64,000 nucleotides of DNA from Oxalobacteraceae bacterium (GTDB taxonomy: Bacteria; Pseudomonadota; Gammaproteobacteria; Burkholderiales; Burkholderiaceae_D): positions 18,618 through 82,617 of the forward strand of contig RGFZ01000004.1 in the NCBI GenBank assembly GCA_010024875.1, given 5' to 3'. Shown here piece by piece: positions 1-8,116 of the stretch. A program made the position numbers and the translations under genes. The notes under the pieces were generated by a model that saw nothing but the letters and a program-made list of their open reading frames with translations, was not told the DNA's origin and did no database searches. Position 1 is the first letter of the stretch; the number at the start of each line of letters is the position of its first letter.

Positions 1-838
1 ATCGTTGTTTCAGTGCGATATCGGCTTGGCCGAATGAGCTGAATTCTGTATGTGCAACCTGCGCCGGTGCAAGCCACGACAGGCGAGGAAGTATCAGCGA
101 AGACTCCGACAGATGGTCCTTGAGTTCGTCGATACGGCACCACCAGCCTCGGCAATGTGGCAACGACACGCCGAATGCGTCGCCATTGATCGGATCATCT
201 CGGCGGTAGAACAGCCAGCCCTTGATCAGCGCCTTCGCAGCTGCCAGTGGCTCACCCAGCAATGCCCTCGCTGCAGGACGTTCACCCAGCGCCAACTGCC
301 GGCCAAAGATCTTTTGCATCTTCGCGCCTAGCGTATCGGCAAGATTCGGGCCGATGAAATAATCGGGCCTATCCACTCGTTGGTCCGTTGCTGCGCCTTC
401 AGCCGGCTGCGGACGCAGCAGGTAAAACTTCGTCGCCAGTTCCCAGTGCTCCAGCCCCGTTGGCAAACGCAGCAGAAAATCGAATTCTCCCAACGTTCCT
501 TCTACCGGGTCGCGTACTTGAAGACCGTGCACATGCAGCACCCCCGATTGCGCGAAGTACCAGGCAAGCAGTTTTTCGGCATAACGTCCCAGTCGGACCA
601 GCGGCTGCTCATTCAAAAACTGATGCAGGCCTGCTGGTTGCTGATCCAGCGCGTGCAGCCAATCGGCGTGATCGCGACCGATCAGACTGGCAAGTCTGCC
701 CTGCCAGCGAGGCGAGCTGATATCCAGCAGATCAGGAGCATCCAGCAACCAGGCCAGCGAGCGCACATGCGGATCGCGCAGTGCGCCCCAGCGGTGATGA
801 AATTCAGATTGAAATACTGAAAAATCAGCGCTCATCAT
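1..838 (-). CDS. DUF1853 family protein, 3' end cut by window edge
   Basis: An open frame of about 279 codons runs from ATGATG at 838 to the left edge with no stop. The protein begins MMSADFSVFQ. It carries LGRYAEKLLAWYF (about residues 83-95), then GEFDFLL (117-123) and HWELATKFY (131-139). I recognise this pattern from DUF1853, a family seen mainly in proteobacteria. E88, D120, E133 and K137 are arranged rather like the acidic and lysine residues of PD-(D/E)XK nuclease folds, although the usual E-x-K spacing is not exact. The start overlaps the end of the uracil-DNA glycosylase gene by 14 bases, so the two are probably co-translated. A role in DNA processing is inference from this neighbour only. 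No function is established. Confidence 0.8.
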   Translation of the reverse strand, partial: MMSADFSVFQSEFHHRWGALRDPHVRSLAWLLDAPDLLDISSPRWQGRLASLIGRDHADWLHALDQQPAGLHQFLNEQPLVRLGRYAEKLLAWYFAQSGVLHVHGLQVRDPVEGTLGEFDFLLRLPTGLEHWELATKFYLLRPQPAEGAATDQRVDRPDYFIGPNLADTLGAKMQKIFGRQLALGERPAARALLGEPLAAAKALIKGWLFYRRDDPINGDAFGVSLPHCRGWWCRIDELKDHLSESSLILPRLSWLAPAQVAHTEFSSFGQADIALKQR

Positions 839-1583
839 AGAGCCGCTGCGCGAGGCAAAGGTCTTGCCAGCTCTTGGCCTTGTCGGCCGGCTTGCGCAGC
901 AAATACGCCGGGTGATAGGTGACAACCAACGGTATGCCCGCATACGAATGCGGCTTGCCGCGCAGCCCGGACAAGGCCGTGTCTTCACCTACGCCCAGCA
1001 GCGACGCGGCCGCTGTCTTGCCCAGCGCGATGATGACATCCGGCTTGATCAGCGCGATCTGGCGTTCGAGATAAGGCATGCATGCCGCCGCCTCATCTGC
1101 CGAAGGCGGACGATCGCGGCCGTCATCGCCAACTGGCCGGCACTTCACGATATTGGCGATGTAGGTGTGCTTGCCGCGCGCGAGACCAAGGGCGCGCATC
1201 ATGTTGTCCAGCAGCTTGCCTGCCGGACCGACAAAGGGCTCGCCCTGCAAATCTTCATGGCGACCCGGCCCTTCGCCAATGAACAGCCAGCGTGCCTGCC
1301 GATCGCCGATGCCGGGAACGGCGTGCGTTCGACCCTGGCACAATCCGCAGCTAGTACAGCTGCGTATGGTCGACTCGAGTGTGTCCCAATCCATCGCAGG
1401 TATGGCACCGTTGGCATGCGCTGACGAATAGTCTTCCGACCGAGGCGCTGGCACGTGTACCGAAGGTGCAGCTGACTCGGAGCGCGACGCATCGAGAGCG
1501 TGCCCTACCGGCATGCGCAAGACCCAGACCGGGCCCAGACCCATCTGCTCCAGCCGCCTCGCCTTGAGCTGATCAATCGCCAT
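825..1583 (-). CDS. Family-4 (iron-sulfur) uracil-DNA glycosylase
   Basis: 252 residues. This enzyme removes uracil from DNA in base-excision repair. A variable N-terminal extension of about 70 residues is followed by the UdgA-like core. C76 and C79 of CTSC, with C148 in IVKCRP and probably C168, match the 4Fe-4S ligands of the thermophilic family-4 enzymes. GEGPGRHEDLQGEPFVGPAG (103-122) is motif 1 and holds the catalytic loop. HPAYLLR (224-230) is motif 2. The gene overlaps the end of rimI by 11 bases and the start of the DUF1853 gene by 14. The tsaB-rimI-UDG order is familiar in betaproteobacteria. The extension resembles the spacer seen when this domain follows rimI and is of unknown use. 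Confidence 0.92.
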   Translation of the reverse strand: MAIDQLKARRLEQMGLGPVWVLRMPVGHALDASRSESAAPSVHVPAPRSEDYSSAHANGAIPAMDWDTLESTIRSCTSCGLCQGRTHAVPGIGDRQARWLFIGEGPGRHEDLQGEPFVGPAGKLLDNMMRALGLARGKHTYIANIVKCRPVGDDGRDRPPSADEAAACMPYLERQIALIKPDVIIALGKTAAASLLGVGEDTALSGLRGKPHSYAGIPLVVTYHPAYLLRKPADKAKSWQDLCLAQRLYDER

Positions 1584-2067
1584 GGCTATCCAGCATCAAT
1601 CGCATCACGATTGCATCCTCGCGCGATGTGCCGGCGGCGGGGTAATACTGTTTGCGAACGCCAATCGGCTGAAAACCGCAATGGCGGTACACCGCCAATG
1701 CATGTTCGTTCGACGGACGAACTTCCAGCAGCACCGAGTGCATGTTGGCATCAAGCGCGAGCTGAATCACCTTGTCCAACAGCATTCGTCCATAGCCTCG
1801 CCCGTGCAGATCGGGCCGGACGGTAATGTTCAGCAGATGCGTTTCATCGACCGCATGCATCAGCAAAAAATATCCAGCGAGGCGCGCGTCCGCCTCGCGT
1901 AGCGTCCATGCCTCATAGCGACTGGCAAGGGAATCGAGGAAATTACCGCGCGTCCAAGGAAAAGGATAGGCATCGTTCTCTACCGCGACCACCGCTTCCA
2001 CATCCTGCGCACGCATCATCGCAAAACGCAGCGCCGCTGCCGTACCGGTCATTGACGCACTGCTCAT
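1573..2067 (-). CDS. rimI: Ribosomal-protein-alanine N-acetyltransferase RimI
   Basis: 164 residues, GNAT fold. RimI acetylates the N-terminal alanine of ribosomal protein S18 using acetyl-CoA. The acetyl-CoA-binding loop HGRGYG lies at 88-93. LLEVRPSNEHALAVY (113-127) holds the conserved glutamate (E115) and tyrosine (Y127) used in proton transfer. The start codon overlaps the tsaB stop in ATGA, which implies translational coupling. The N-terminus is about ten residues longer than in E. coli, and Met6 or Met17 are alternative starts. In many bacteria rimI and tsaB are neighbours, as here. Confidence 0.93.
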   Translation of the reverse strand: MSSASMTGTAAALRFAMMRAQDVEAVVAVENDAYPFPWTRGNFLDSLASRYEAWTLREADARLAGYFLLMHAVDETHLLNITVRPDLHGRGYGRMLLDKVIQLALDANMHSVLLEVRPSNEHALAVYRHCGFQPIGVRKQYYPAAGTSREDAIVMRLMLDSHGD

Positions 2068-2759
2068 GCCGTGGCCCCGGCCATGCGCTCGCGTGTGGTC
2101 AGCGCCACCTTGTTGCGCAGATAAATGGGTTGCGCTTCTCTCGCATGGACCGACTTGCCCTCATGGAGGGCGATGAGCGCCAGCGTCAGAACATCGGTGG
2201 CATGCGGCATCACCTCCGGCAGAAAAGAAGTCACTCCCAAATGCGAGAGATCACTCTGATAAGCGTTGAGTCCACTACCGCAAACGGCAGGCAAACCGCT
2301 CGCTGTCAATTGCGAGGCAAACGACAAGGTCGGCCCGGTGATCGTGCTCCAGCCATTGTTGAACTGATACTGCGCCCAGTACACCTCGCCCATGCGCGCG
2401 TCGAGCAATGGCAGCACATTGTCTGCGCCCAAGGTGCGCGCGCGTTCCGCCATCGCCAGCAAAGTCACGACAGGCACCACAGGCAAACCTGCACCGAAAG
2501 CCATTCCTTGTGCGAGACCGCACGCCGTTCTCACCCCGGTGAAAGCGCCTGGGCCTGCGCCAAATGCCAGCGCATCGCAATCCGACAAGCGAATGCCCGC
2601 CTCTTTCAGCATGGACTGAATCATCCCCGGCACAGTGGCCGAGTGCGTTTGCGCGCCCAGAGATTCTCTGCTGAATCGCGCTCCGCGATGGAGTAGCGCG
2701 ACCGATGCGAGTTCCGTCGAGGTTTCAATGGCGATCAGCGTGGTAGAAACGGGTGACAT
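2064..2759 (-). CDS. tsaB: tRNA threonylcarbamoyladenosine synthesis protein TsaB
   Basis: 231 residues from ATG at 2759. TsaB is the catalytically inactive actin-like partner of TsaD in making the t6A37 modification of ANN-decoding tRNAs. The N-terminus TLIAIETSTELASVALL is the first ASKHA strand, and GAGPGAFTGVRTACGLAQG is the hallmark GPG-S/A-FTG-R segment. The open frame continues upstream to 3167. I reject that extension because it runs antisense across the thioredoxin gene and has no family similarity. A CGGTAAAAT element sits 7 bases before the chosen ATG and no Shine-Dalgarno is present, so the mRNA may be leaderless. Confidence 0.93.
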   Translation of the reverse strand: MSPVSTTLIAIETSTELASVALLHRGARFSRESLGAQTHSATVPGMIQSMLKEAGIRLSDCDALAFGAGPGAFTGVRTACGLAQGMAFGAGLPVVPVVTLLAMAERARTLGADNVLPLLDARMGEVYWAQYQFNNGWSTITGPTLSFASQLTASGLPAVCGSGLNAYQSDLSHLGVTSFLPEVMPHATDVLTLALIALHEGKSVHAREAQPIYLRNKVALTTRERMAGATA

Positions 2760-2849
2760 ATTGACTATTTTACCGCGCAGGACTGCGCGGGTTGGGGGAT
2801 GTCTTGATGGCGATGGGCCGCTCGGTGCGCTGCGGTAAAATCTTGGTTC
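2760..2849. promoter_or_regulatory. Divergent promoters of tsaB and thioredoxin-like gene
   Basis: The 90-base gap has CGGTAAAAT on both strands. On the minus strand the -10-like TAAAAT covers 2767-2772, seven bases before tsaB. On the plus strand it covers 2836-2841, eight bases before the ATG at 2850. Neither start has a Shine-Dalgarno sequence and neither has a convincing -35. Transcription starting 6-8 bases after each hexamer would fall at or next to the start codon, so both mRNAs could be leaderless. The -10 assignment is by similarity to TATAAT, not by experiment. Confidence 0.5.
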
Positions 2850-3275
2850 ATGAGCAGCTTGTTCCTCGTTCCCGATAATTTTTCTCAGCTGTCCGCCGCG
2901 CTCGCGTCGGGCCGCTGGGTAGTGGCCTGCCTGTGCGCGGCCTGGTGCGATGTATGCAAACAGTACCGACCCGGATTTGATGCGCTGGCTGCGCAATACC
3001 CTCAGCACCAATTCGTCTGGATCGACATAGAAGACCAGGCAGATCTGGTCGGTGATCTTGACGTGGAAAATTTTCCAACGATTCTGATCCAGAAAGATGA
3101 CATTGTCGCCTTCTACGGCACGATGATGCCGGAGCCACGCCTGATTGCGCGCATGATGGAAGCGCAATTAACTCGCTCGGAAGACGAATTGCGGCGTGAA
3201 GCGTCGAGCACGCCGGAGCGGCAGAAATGGCAAACGGAGTGCAATCTGATCGCGCGGCTGGATGAGGTCAGTTAA
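2850..3275 (+). CDS. Thioredoxin-family protein with CDVC active site
   Basis: 141 residues, cytoplasmic as no signal peptide is visible. A thioredoxin fold is indicated by AAWCDVCKQYRP, with redox cysteines C33 and C36 at the expected site after a strand, and by the cis-proline loop ENFPTILI (P76). The dipeptide between the cysteines is DV rather than GP, which shifts redox potential in known variants. The C-terminal 45 residues are charged and helical and extend beyond a minimal thioredoxin. A thiol-disulfide reductase role is inferred and the substrate is unknown. The gene stands alone, divergent from tsaB. The next 127 bases, to 3402, hold nothing I recognise. Confidence 0.85.
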   Translation: MSSLFLVPDNFSQLSAALASGRWVVACLCAAWCDVCKQYRPGFDALAAQYPQHQFVWIDIEDQADLVGDLDVENFPTILIQKDDIVAFYGTMMPEPRLIARMMEAQLTRSEDELRREASSTPERQKWQTECNLIARLDEVS

Positions 3276-3402
3276 GGGCCGGGATCCATCGTCAATCTGA
3301 CAGCATGTGTTCTTGGCGAACGCTTTCAGTTCCCCACGATATCGTCTGACTTTATTCAGGATACCCGGTTACAGCAAGGCAGGCTCGCTGATCTGACAGC
3401 CC

Positions 3403-5667
3403 TCACCCGGTCAACCGCAATGGCAAACTGCGCAAGCGTTTCCCGGTGAGCTTGAACACGGCATTCGCCACCGCCGGCGCAATCGGCGGCGTGCCAGCTT
3501 CGCCAACCCCGCCGGGACTGGCTTCGCTGTCGATGATGATGACATCGATATCCGGCATCTCATCGATACGCAGGATTGGCGCGTCGTGAAAATTCTTCTG
3601 TTTTACGCGACCCTGGGCAATCTTCAGATCGCCATGCAGTGCTGCCGACAATCCGAACGCAATACCGGATTCCATCTGCTGCCGAACGATGTCAGGATTC
3701 ACCACGAGACCACAATCAATCGCGCACACGACTTTGTGCACGCGCACGCGGCCATCTTCGATGCCCACCTCGGCGACCTGCGCGACGATGCTGCCGTAGC
3801 AATCATGCAGCGCCACGCCGTGCGCGCGCCCGCCCGGAATTTTGCCCGCACGCGCCACGGCCTTGTTCAGCACAGCGAGATGCCTGCTGTGCGCCGAGAG
3901 CAGGTCCCGCCGGAACTGCACAGGGTCTGCGCCTGCTGCATGCGCCATCTCATCAATGAAGCTCTCTTTGAAAAACGCATGATGCGAATGACCAACCGAG
4001 CGCCACGGACCGACAGGCACCGGGGCCTCAGCGATAACATGCTCTATCTGCTGGTTGGGTATCTCGTACGGATGGTCGAACAAGCCCTCGGCTGCTGTTT
4101 TGTCGGGCCCGGCAACCGGCAAACCAAACGCGCGATGCAGTAACTGCTGTATGGGCGCTGCCGACGCCGATTTGATGTGTAGCGATTTGATTTTGTGCTC
4201 GGTGCCCAGCACCCCGGTCAGCCGCGCCACCGAGGCCGGTCGATAAAAATCATGGGCGATGTCATCCTCGCGCCGCCAGACCAATTGCACCGGCACACCC
4301 GGCATTTCCTTGGCCAGCGCCACTGCCTGCGCCACCATGTCAGTTTCCAGCCTGCGACCGAAGCCGCTGCCGATCAGCGTCGTTTGCAAGTCCACCTGAT
4401 CTTGACTGATATCGGCGACGCGCGCTGCCGTGCTAACAGCGATCGAGGGCGCTTGCGTTGGCAGCCACAGACGAAGCCGGCCATCGATCAACTGCGCGGT
4501 ACAGTTCAGCGGCTCCATGGGCAGATGCGGCAGATAGGGTGCGCTGTACTCTGACTGCAGGGCCTGAGGAAGATCGTCCTGATCCACGCCATCACCGACA
4601 CTGTGCAGCGTGGTTCCCGATCCGTGCGTGAGACTGTGCGACAGCTGTTCCATCAGCGATTCCGTGCTCAGCGAGGCCTGTTGTCCTTCATCCCACTCTG
4701 GGGTTAACAGGGCCAGCGTGCTCTGCGCGGTCCACCAGCTGCCCGCGATCACCGCCACGGCGTCCGGCGCGCCTGAACGATCCCCGGCGAGCTTGACGAC
4801 TCTTAGCACACCGGGTTGTTCATTTGCTTGTCGGGTATCGACACTGATCAGCTTGCCGCCGAACACCGGGCACATCATCACGGCGGCGTACACCAGGCCT
4901 TTCGGCCGTATATCCATGCCGAATCTTGCAGTGCCATCGGACTTTGCCGGCACATCAAAACGGGGAATGTCTTTGCCGATCAGACGGAAGCTGGCTGCTG
5001 GCTTCAACTGGAAACCCGGGGAGGCCATCTCAGCCGCTTCGGCCGCGAGATCGCCATAAGGCGCCACCAGTCCGCGCGCGTGTTTCACCTTGCCGTTGCT
5101 GGTCTCGCACTCGGAGACCGGCACACCCCAGCGAGTCGCAGCTGCCGAGATCAGGCGCGCGCGTGCCTCGGCGCCAGCCTCGCGCATCGGTAGCCAGCTG
5201 TCCCTGACGCTGGATGAACCACCGGTGGCAATCACGCCGATCTCTCTGGCTAACTTACGCGAGAGCCAGTGACCGAGATGCCGCATCGCGCTCTGGTCTT
5301 CGGGATGAAACGGCAACCCATCGGCCAGCAAGGTCGTGTCACCATAGATCTTGTCGATTGGCGCGGCGAGCACGCGCACCATGGACAAGGGCACATCCAT
5401 TTCTTCCGCGACCAGCATCGCCAGCGCAGTCATCACGCCCTGTCCCATTTCATTCTTTGCCAGCATCACACTGACCAGATTATCTTTGCCGACCATTACC
5501 CAGCCGTTCAATGCCACATCTGTCTCGCGTCCGGGCAAGGGTGTGTCGCCCTCAAGGCGCTGCCGTGGGGGCAGGAAGCCCCAACCCACGAGCAAAGCAC
5601 CAGCCATTGCTGCGCCACCCAGCAAAAAGTGCCGGCGATGGCTGGAACTCGAGACAGGCTCAAACAT
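3403..5667 (-). CDS. Exported xanthine dehydrogenase-family molybdopterin-binding subunit (IorB-like)
   Basis: 754 residues. The N-terminus SSSHRRHFLLGGAAMAGALL is a twin-arginine signal (R11 R12), so the protein is probably exported folded with its cofactor. The body matches the large subunit of isoquinoline 1-oxidoreductase or nicotine/aldehyde dehydrogenase-type hydroxylases: AKNEMGQGVMTAL near residue 70, SGFGRRLETD in mid-protein, VGPWRSVGHSHHAFF, and GVGEAGTPP at 720-728, where E723 is the likely catalytic base. Enzymes of this class hydroxylate N-heterocycles or aldehydes and pass electrons through a 2Fe-2S subunit. No IorA-like 2Fe-2S gene, cytochrome c or XdhC-like maturase gene is adjacent. 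The substrate cannot be read from sequence. Confidence 0.88.
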   Translation of the reverse strand: MFEPVSSSSHRRHFLLGGAAMAGALLVGWGFLPPRQRLEGDTPLPGRETDVALNGWVMVGKDNLVSVMLAKNEMGQGVMTALAMLVAEEMDVPLSMVRVLAAPIDKIYGDTTLLADGLPFHPEDQSAMRHLGHWLSRKLAREIGVIATGGSSSVRDSWLPMREAGAEARARLISAAATRWGVPVSECETSNGKVKHARGLVAPYGDLAAEAAEMASPGFQLKPAASFRLIGKDIPRFDVPAKSDGTARFGMDIRPKGLVYAAVMMCPVFGGKLISVDTRQANEQPGVLRVVKLAGDRSGAPDAVAVIAGSWWTAQSTLALLTPEWDEGQQASLSTESLMEQLSHSLTHGSGTTLHSVGDGVDQDDLPQALQSEYSAPYLPHLPMEPLNCTAQLIDGRLRLWLPTQAPSIAVSTAARVADISQDQVDLQTTLIGSGFGRRLETDMVAQAVALAKEMPGVPVQLVWRREDDIAHDFYRPASVARLTGVLGTEHKIKSLHIKSASAAPIQQLLHRAFGLPVAGPDKTAAEGLFDHPYEIPNQQIEHVIAEAPVPVGPWRSVGHSHHAFFKESFIDEMAHAAGADPVQFRRDLLSAHSRHLAVLNKAVARAGKIPGGRAHGVALHDCYGSIVAQVAEVGIEDGRVRVHKVVCAIDCGLVVNPDIVRQQMESGIAFGLSAALHGDLKIAQGRVKQKNFHDAPILRIDEMPDIDVIIIDSEASPGGVGEAGTPPIAPAVANAVFKLTGKRLRSLPLRLTG

Positions 5668-5758
5668 AAACGTGGAGTCGAGATAGTATGAACAGCCTGA
5701 ATGCTAGCCTATCTTCGGTTTACTACCCGAAATATCTTGCTTTGCGAACGGAGACTGT

Positions 5759-6367
5759 ATGCCGGAGAGTTTTTTTCAGACCTTTGTGCTCCTGCTGCTA
5801 GTTACCGACCCGTTCGGAAATGTGCCGCTATTCACCAGCACCCTGGCTGGCGTCGCTCCCGAGCGGCGAGCGCGCGTGATCGTACGCGAATGCCTGATCG
5901 CGTTCTTCCTGCTGCTGCTGTTCATGTTTGGCGGTCGGCATTTTCTTGGCGCGCTGCAGCTCACCGATATCTCGCTGCGCATCGGCGGTGGCGTGATCCT
6001 GTTTCTTATTGCGCTACGCATGGTTTTCCCACAACCCGGCGGCGTGTTCGGCATGCAGCAAATGACCCATGAGCCGCTCATCGTGCCGCTGGCGATTCCC
6101 GCGCTGGCCGGTCCCTCGGCGCTGGTCACGGTGCTGCTGTTCTCTTCGGCGCAGAAGATGCCCATGCCGCTGTACGTCGCCGCACTGATGCTGGTCGCGA
6201 TGGTGTGGCTGGTGGTGTTGCTGTCGGCGGAGCGGCTGCAGCGAGTGCTGGGGCCCGCTGTAATGACCGCCTTCGAACGGCTGATGGGGCTGATACTGAC
6301 GGCGCTGGCGATAGAAATGCTGCTGGCCGGGATCAAAGACTATGTGGCCGCGCTGAATGCAGGCTAA
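5759..6367 (+). CDS. MarC-family integral membrane protein
   Basis: 202 residues, almost entirely hydrophobic, with about six membrane segments starting at residues 5, 42, 68, 108, 140 and 178. LVTDPFGNVPLFTSTL near the N-terminus and VPLAIPALAGPSALVTVLL in mid-protein are characteristic of the MarC/YhgN (UPF0056) family. Despite the name, E. coli MarC has no proven role in multiple antibiotic resistance, and the family's transport function is not established. The ATG is preceded by GGAG at about 5 bases. The 91 bases separating it from the divergent molybdoenzyme gene would hold both promoters. The following 198 bases contain no gene. Confidence 0.9.
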   Translation: MPESFFQTFVLLLLVTDPFGNVPLFTSTLAGVAPERRARVIVRECLIAFFLLLLFMFGGRHFLGALQLTDISLRIGGGVILFLIALRMVFPQPGGVFGMQQMTHEPLIVPLAIPALAGPSALVTVLLFSSAQKMPMPLYVAALMLVAMVWLVVLLSAERLQRVLGPAVMTAFERLMGLILTALAIEMLLAGIKDYVAALNAG

Positions 6368-6565
6368 AGCCCAATGCGAGTCAGTGAAGCCCAAACGTCT
6401 CTATACGCAACAAAAGACGCTGGGTCCCTGCCTGCTCGACTGACTGGCATTACGCTAAGGCCGGTTTGCAAGTTAAATCGCCACGATGGCCGCGAATCTG
6501 GCTGTATTATTGCGTTTTAGTCACAAGTTATCGATAGCTTCGGCCGTCCGACCTGTCTCTTTCCG

Positions 6566-7471
6566 ATGGATCAGTTCAAGCAGATCTCCACGTTTGTGGA
6601 TGTGGCTGCGCGCGGCAGCCTGTCGGCGTCGGCGCGTGCCGAAGGCGTCGCACCAGCGGTGATCGGCCGACGGCTGGATGCACTTGAGGCACGGCTTGGG
6701 GTGAAACTGCTTCAGCGAACCACGCGCAAAATCGCGCTGACCAACGAAGGGCTGGCGTTTCTGGAGAACTGCCAGCGTATCCTGCACGATCTCGAAAATG
6801 CCGAAGCGCAGGCTTCCGAGCGCAGCGCGCGACCGAGTGGCCATCTGAGCGTCTCAGCGCCCGCCGGCTTCGGACGGCAGATCGTCGCGCCCCTGATTCC
6901 CGCATTCATTGCTGAACATCGCGAAGTGAACGTGACCCTGGACCTGAACGATCGCGTGGTCGATCTGATCGGCGAAGGCATCGATGTCGCCATCCGTATC
7001 GCCGACCTCTCGGACTCCAGTCTGGTGGGCGTAAAGCTCGCCAGCAACCGACGGGTGGTGGTCGGCGCTCCGGATTATTTTCGCCGCCACGGCAAACCAG
7101 CGACCCCCGATGAATTGTTGCGGCATAACTGCCTCGCCATTTCCGGCGCCGGTAGCCAGCGCGGCTGGACCTTTCGTCAGGCCGGCAAGACAGTCACTAT
7201 GAAAGTCGGCGGCAACATGGCCTGCAATGACGGCGCGGTGCTGCATGACTGGGCACTGGATGGTAAAGGCTTGTCTTGGCGCTCGATCTGGGAAGTGGGT
7301 GCGGAAATCGAGCAAGGCTTGCTGGAGACGGTGCTTGATGACTTTGCGGCACCGGGCAACGATATCTATGCCGTTTTCGCGCAAAGGCAGCACCGGCCGC
7401 TTCGCATCCGGGTCTTTGTGGATTTTCTGCGGAAGGCCTTTGCGGAGCCGGATTACTGGCGCCGACACTGA
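6566..7471 (+). CDS. LysR-family transcriptional regulator
   Basis: 301 residues. The N-terminal winged helix-turn-helix covers about 1-60 (GSLSASARAEGVAPAVIGRR, then LGVKLLQRTTRKIALTNEG). The substrate-binding domain fills 90-300 (GHLSVSAPAGFGRQIVAP, INAGDRVV-like strand, SLVGVKLASNRRVVV). It resembles the AaeR/DsdC-like group often found near metabolic or efflux genes, but no target can be named. The upstream gap contains a near-palindrome around TATCGATA at about 6528-6537, a plausible autoregulatory site. No clear Shine-Dalgarno precedes ATG 6566. A hairpin terminator follows at 7517. Confidence 0.92.
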   Translation: MDQFKQISTFVDVAARGSLSASARAEGVAPAVIGRRLDALEARLGVKLLQRTTRKIALTNEGLAFLENCQRILHDLENAEAQASERSARPSGHLSVSAPAGFGRQIVAPLIPAFIAEHREVNVTLDLNDRVVDLIGEGIDVAIRIADLSDSSLVGVKLASNRRVVVGAPDYFRRHGKPATPDELLRHNCLAISGAGSQRGWTFRQAGKTVTMKVGGNMACNDGAVLHDWALDGKGLSWRSIWEVGAEIEQGLLETVLDDFAAPGNDIYAVFAQRQHRPLRIRVFVDFLRKAFAEPDYWRRH

Positions 7472-7516
7472 AACGATATGAAATTCAGGGAAACCCTGAA
7501 TGACTCCTTTACGGCG

Positions 7517-7548
7517 AAAAAAAATCTCCGCGAGCGGAGATTTTTTTG
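7517..7548. terminator. Bidirectional rho-independent terminator
   Basis: TCTCCG (7525-7530) pairs with CGGAGA (7535-7540) around a CGAG tetraloop. The stem is flanked by an A-run on the left and a seven-T run on the right, so it can terminate both the LysR gene (plus) and the cold-shock gene (minus). Confidence 0.9.
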
Positions 7549-7585
7549 TTTCAATGCGTTTGCAGCTGGGCTTTAGCCCGGTGCT

Positions 7586-7789
7586 TCAGATAATCTGAAT
7601 GTTCGATGCCTGCTTGCCCTTGGGGCCCGTGGTCACATCGAACTGAACACGCTGATTTTCCTGCAGTGACTTGAAGCCCGAGGATTGAATCGCCGAGAAG
7701 TGTGCGAACAGATCTTCGCCGCCCTCGTCGGGTTTGATGAAACCAAAGCCTTTTGCGTCATTGAACCACTTAACAATACCAGTTGCCAT
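7586..7789 (-). CDS. cspA: Cold-shock protein, CspA family
   Basis: 67 residues, a single OB-fold cold-shock domain. RNP-1 KGFGFIKP (13-20) and RNP-2 DLFAHFS (26-32) are intact, as is the start [14 protein letters not shown]. It binds single-stranded RNA and DNA as an RNA chaperone. AGGAAA lies 5 bases before the ATG. The upstream leader is long and structured, as usual for this family. Whether it is cold-induced or constitutive cannot be told, and the paralogue letter is arbitrary. Confidence 0.95.
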   Translation of the reverse strand: MATGIVKWFNDAKGFGFIKPDEGGEDLFAHFSAIQSSGFKSLQENQRVQFDVTTGPKGKQASNIQII

Positions 7790-8116
7790 TGCAATTTCCT
7801 GTCTTAGTTAACAAAGGCGGAACATCCGCCAGATAAGCGTCTCAACCAAGTAAGGAATTACAGAACACACTGCACCACTACTACTCGAATCTCAACGTGG
7901 GCCTGATTATACTTGAGAAGATGTCTACATCTGCCCTGCCCGACCAAGAATTTGATCCAGATCGAGTACCTGACAATAAGCAACAAACATGCGACACTGG
8001 CAACTAGGCTTCGGCAACGAGATCCCGGGCATCAGCCCCTGCCGAACTGAACTCCCTTGTTAGCGTATAGTCTGCTCACACAACCGTCCGCGTATCCTCA
8101 CCGAAGCACCTCAATC
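7790..8116. promoter_or_regulatory. Divergent control region between csp and nadB
   Basis: There is no gene in these 327 bases. For the csp gene (minus), TATAAT reads at 7906-7911, predicting a leader of about 110 bases. That leader holds a hairpin, GGCGGA/TCCGCC with loop ACA, at 7816-7830, 26 bases before the ATG. A palindrome AGATGT-CT-ACATCT at 7919-7932 lies where the -35 would be and could be an operator. For nadB (plus), TATAGT at 8066-8071 is a fair -10 with no good -35. Functions are inferred from position. Confidence 0.5.

Noticed and set aside
1908..2696. Plus-strand open frame of 262 codons opposite tsaB/rimI
   Set aside because: It lies antisense to two clearly conserved genes, shows no recognisable domain and has a biased Arg/His/Gln composition typical of antisense frames in GC-rich DNA.
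2760..3167. N-terminal extension of tsaB to 3167
   Set aside because: The extension runs antisense through the thioredoxin gene, lacks family similarity, and a promoter-like element sits just before the 2759 start.
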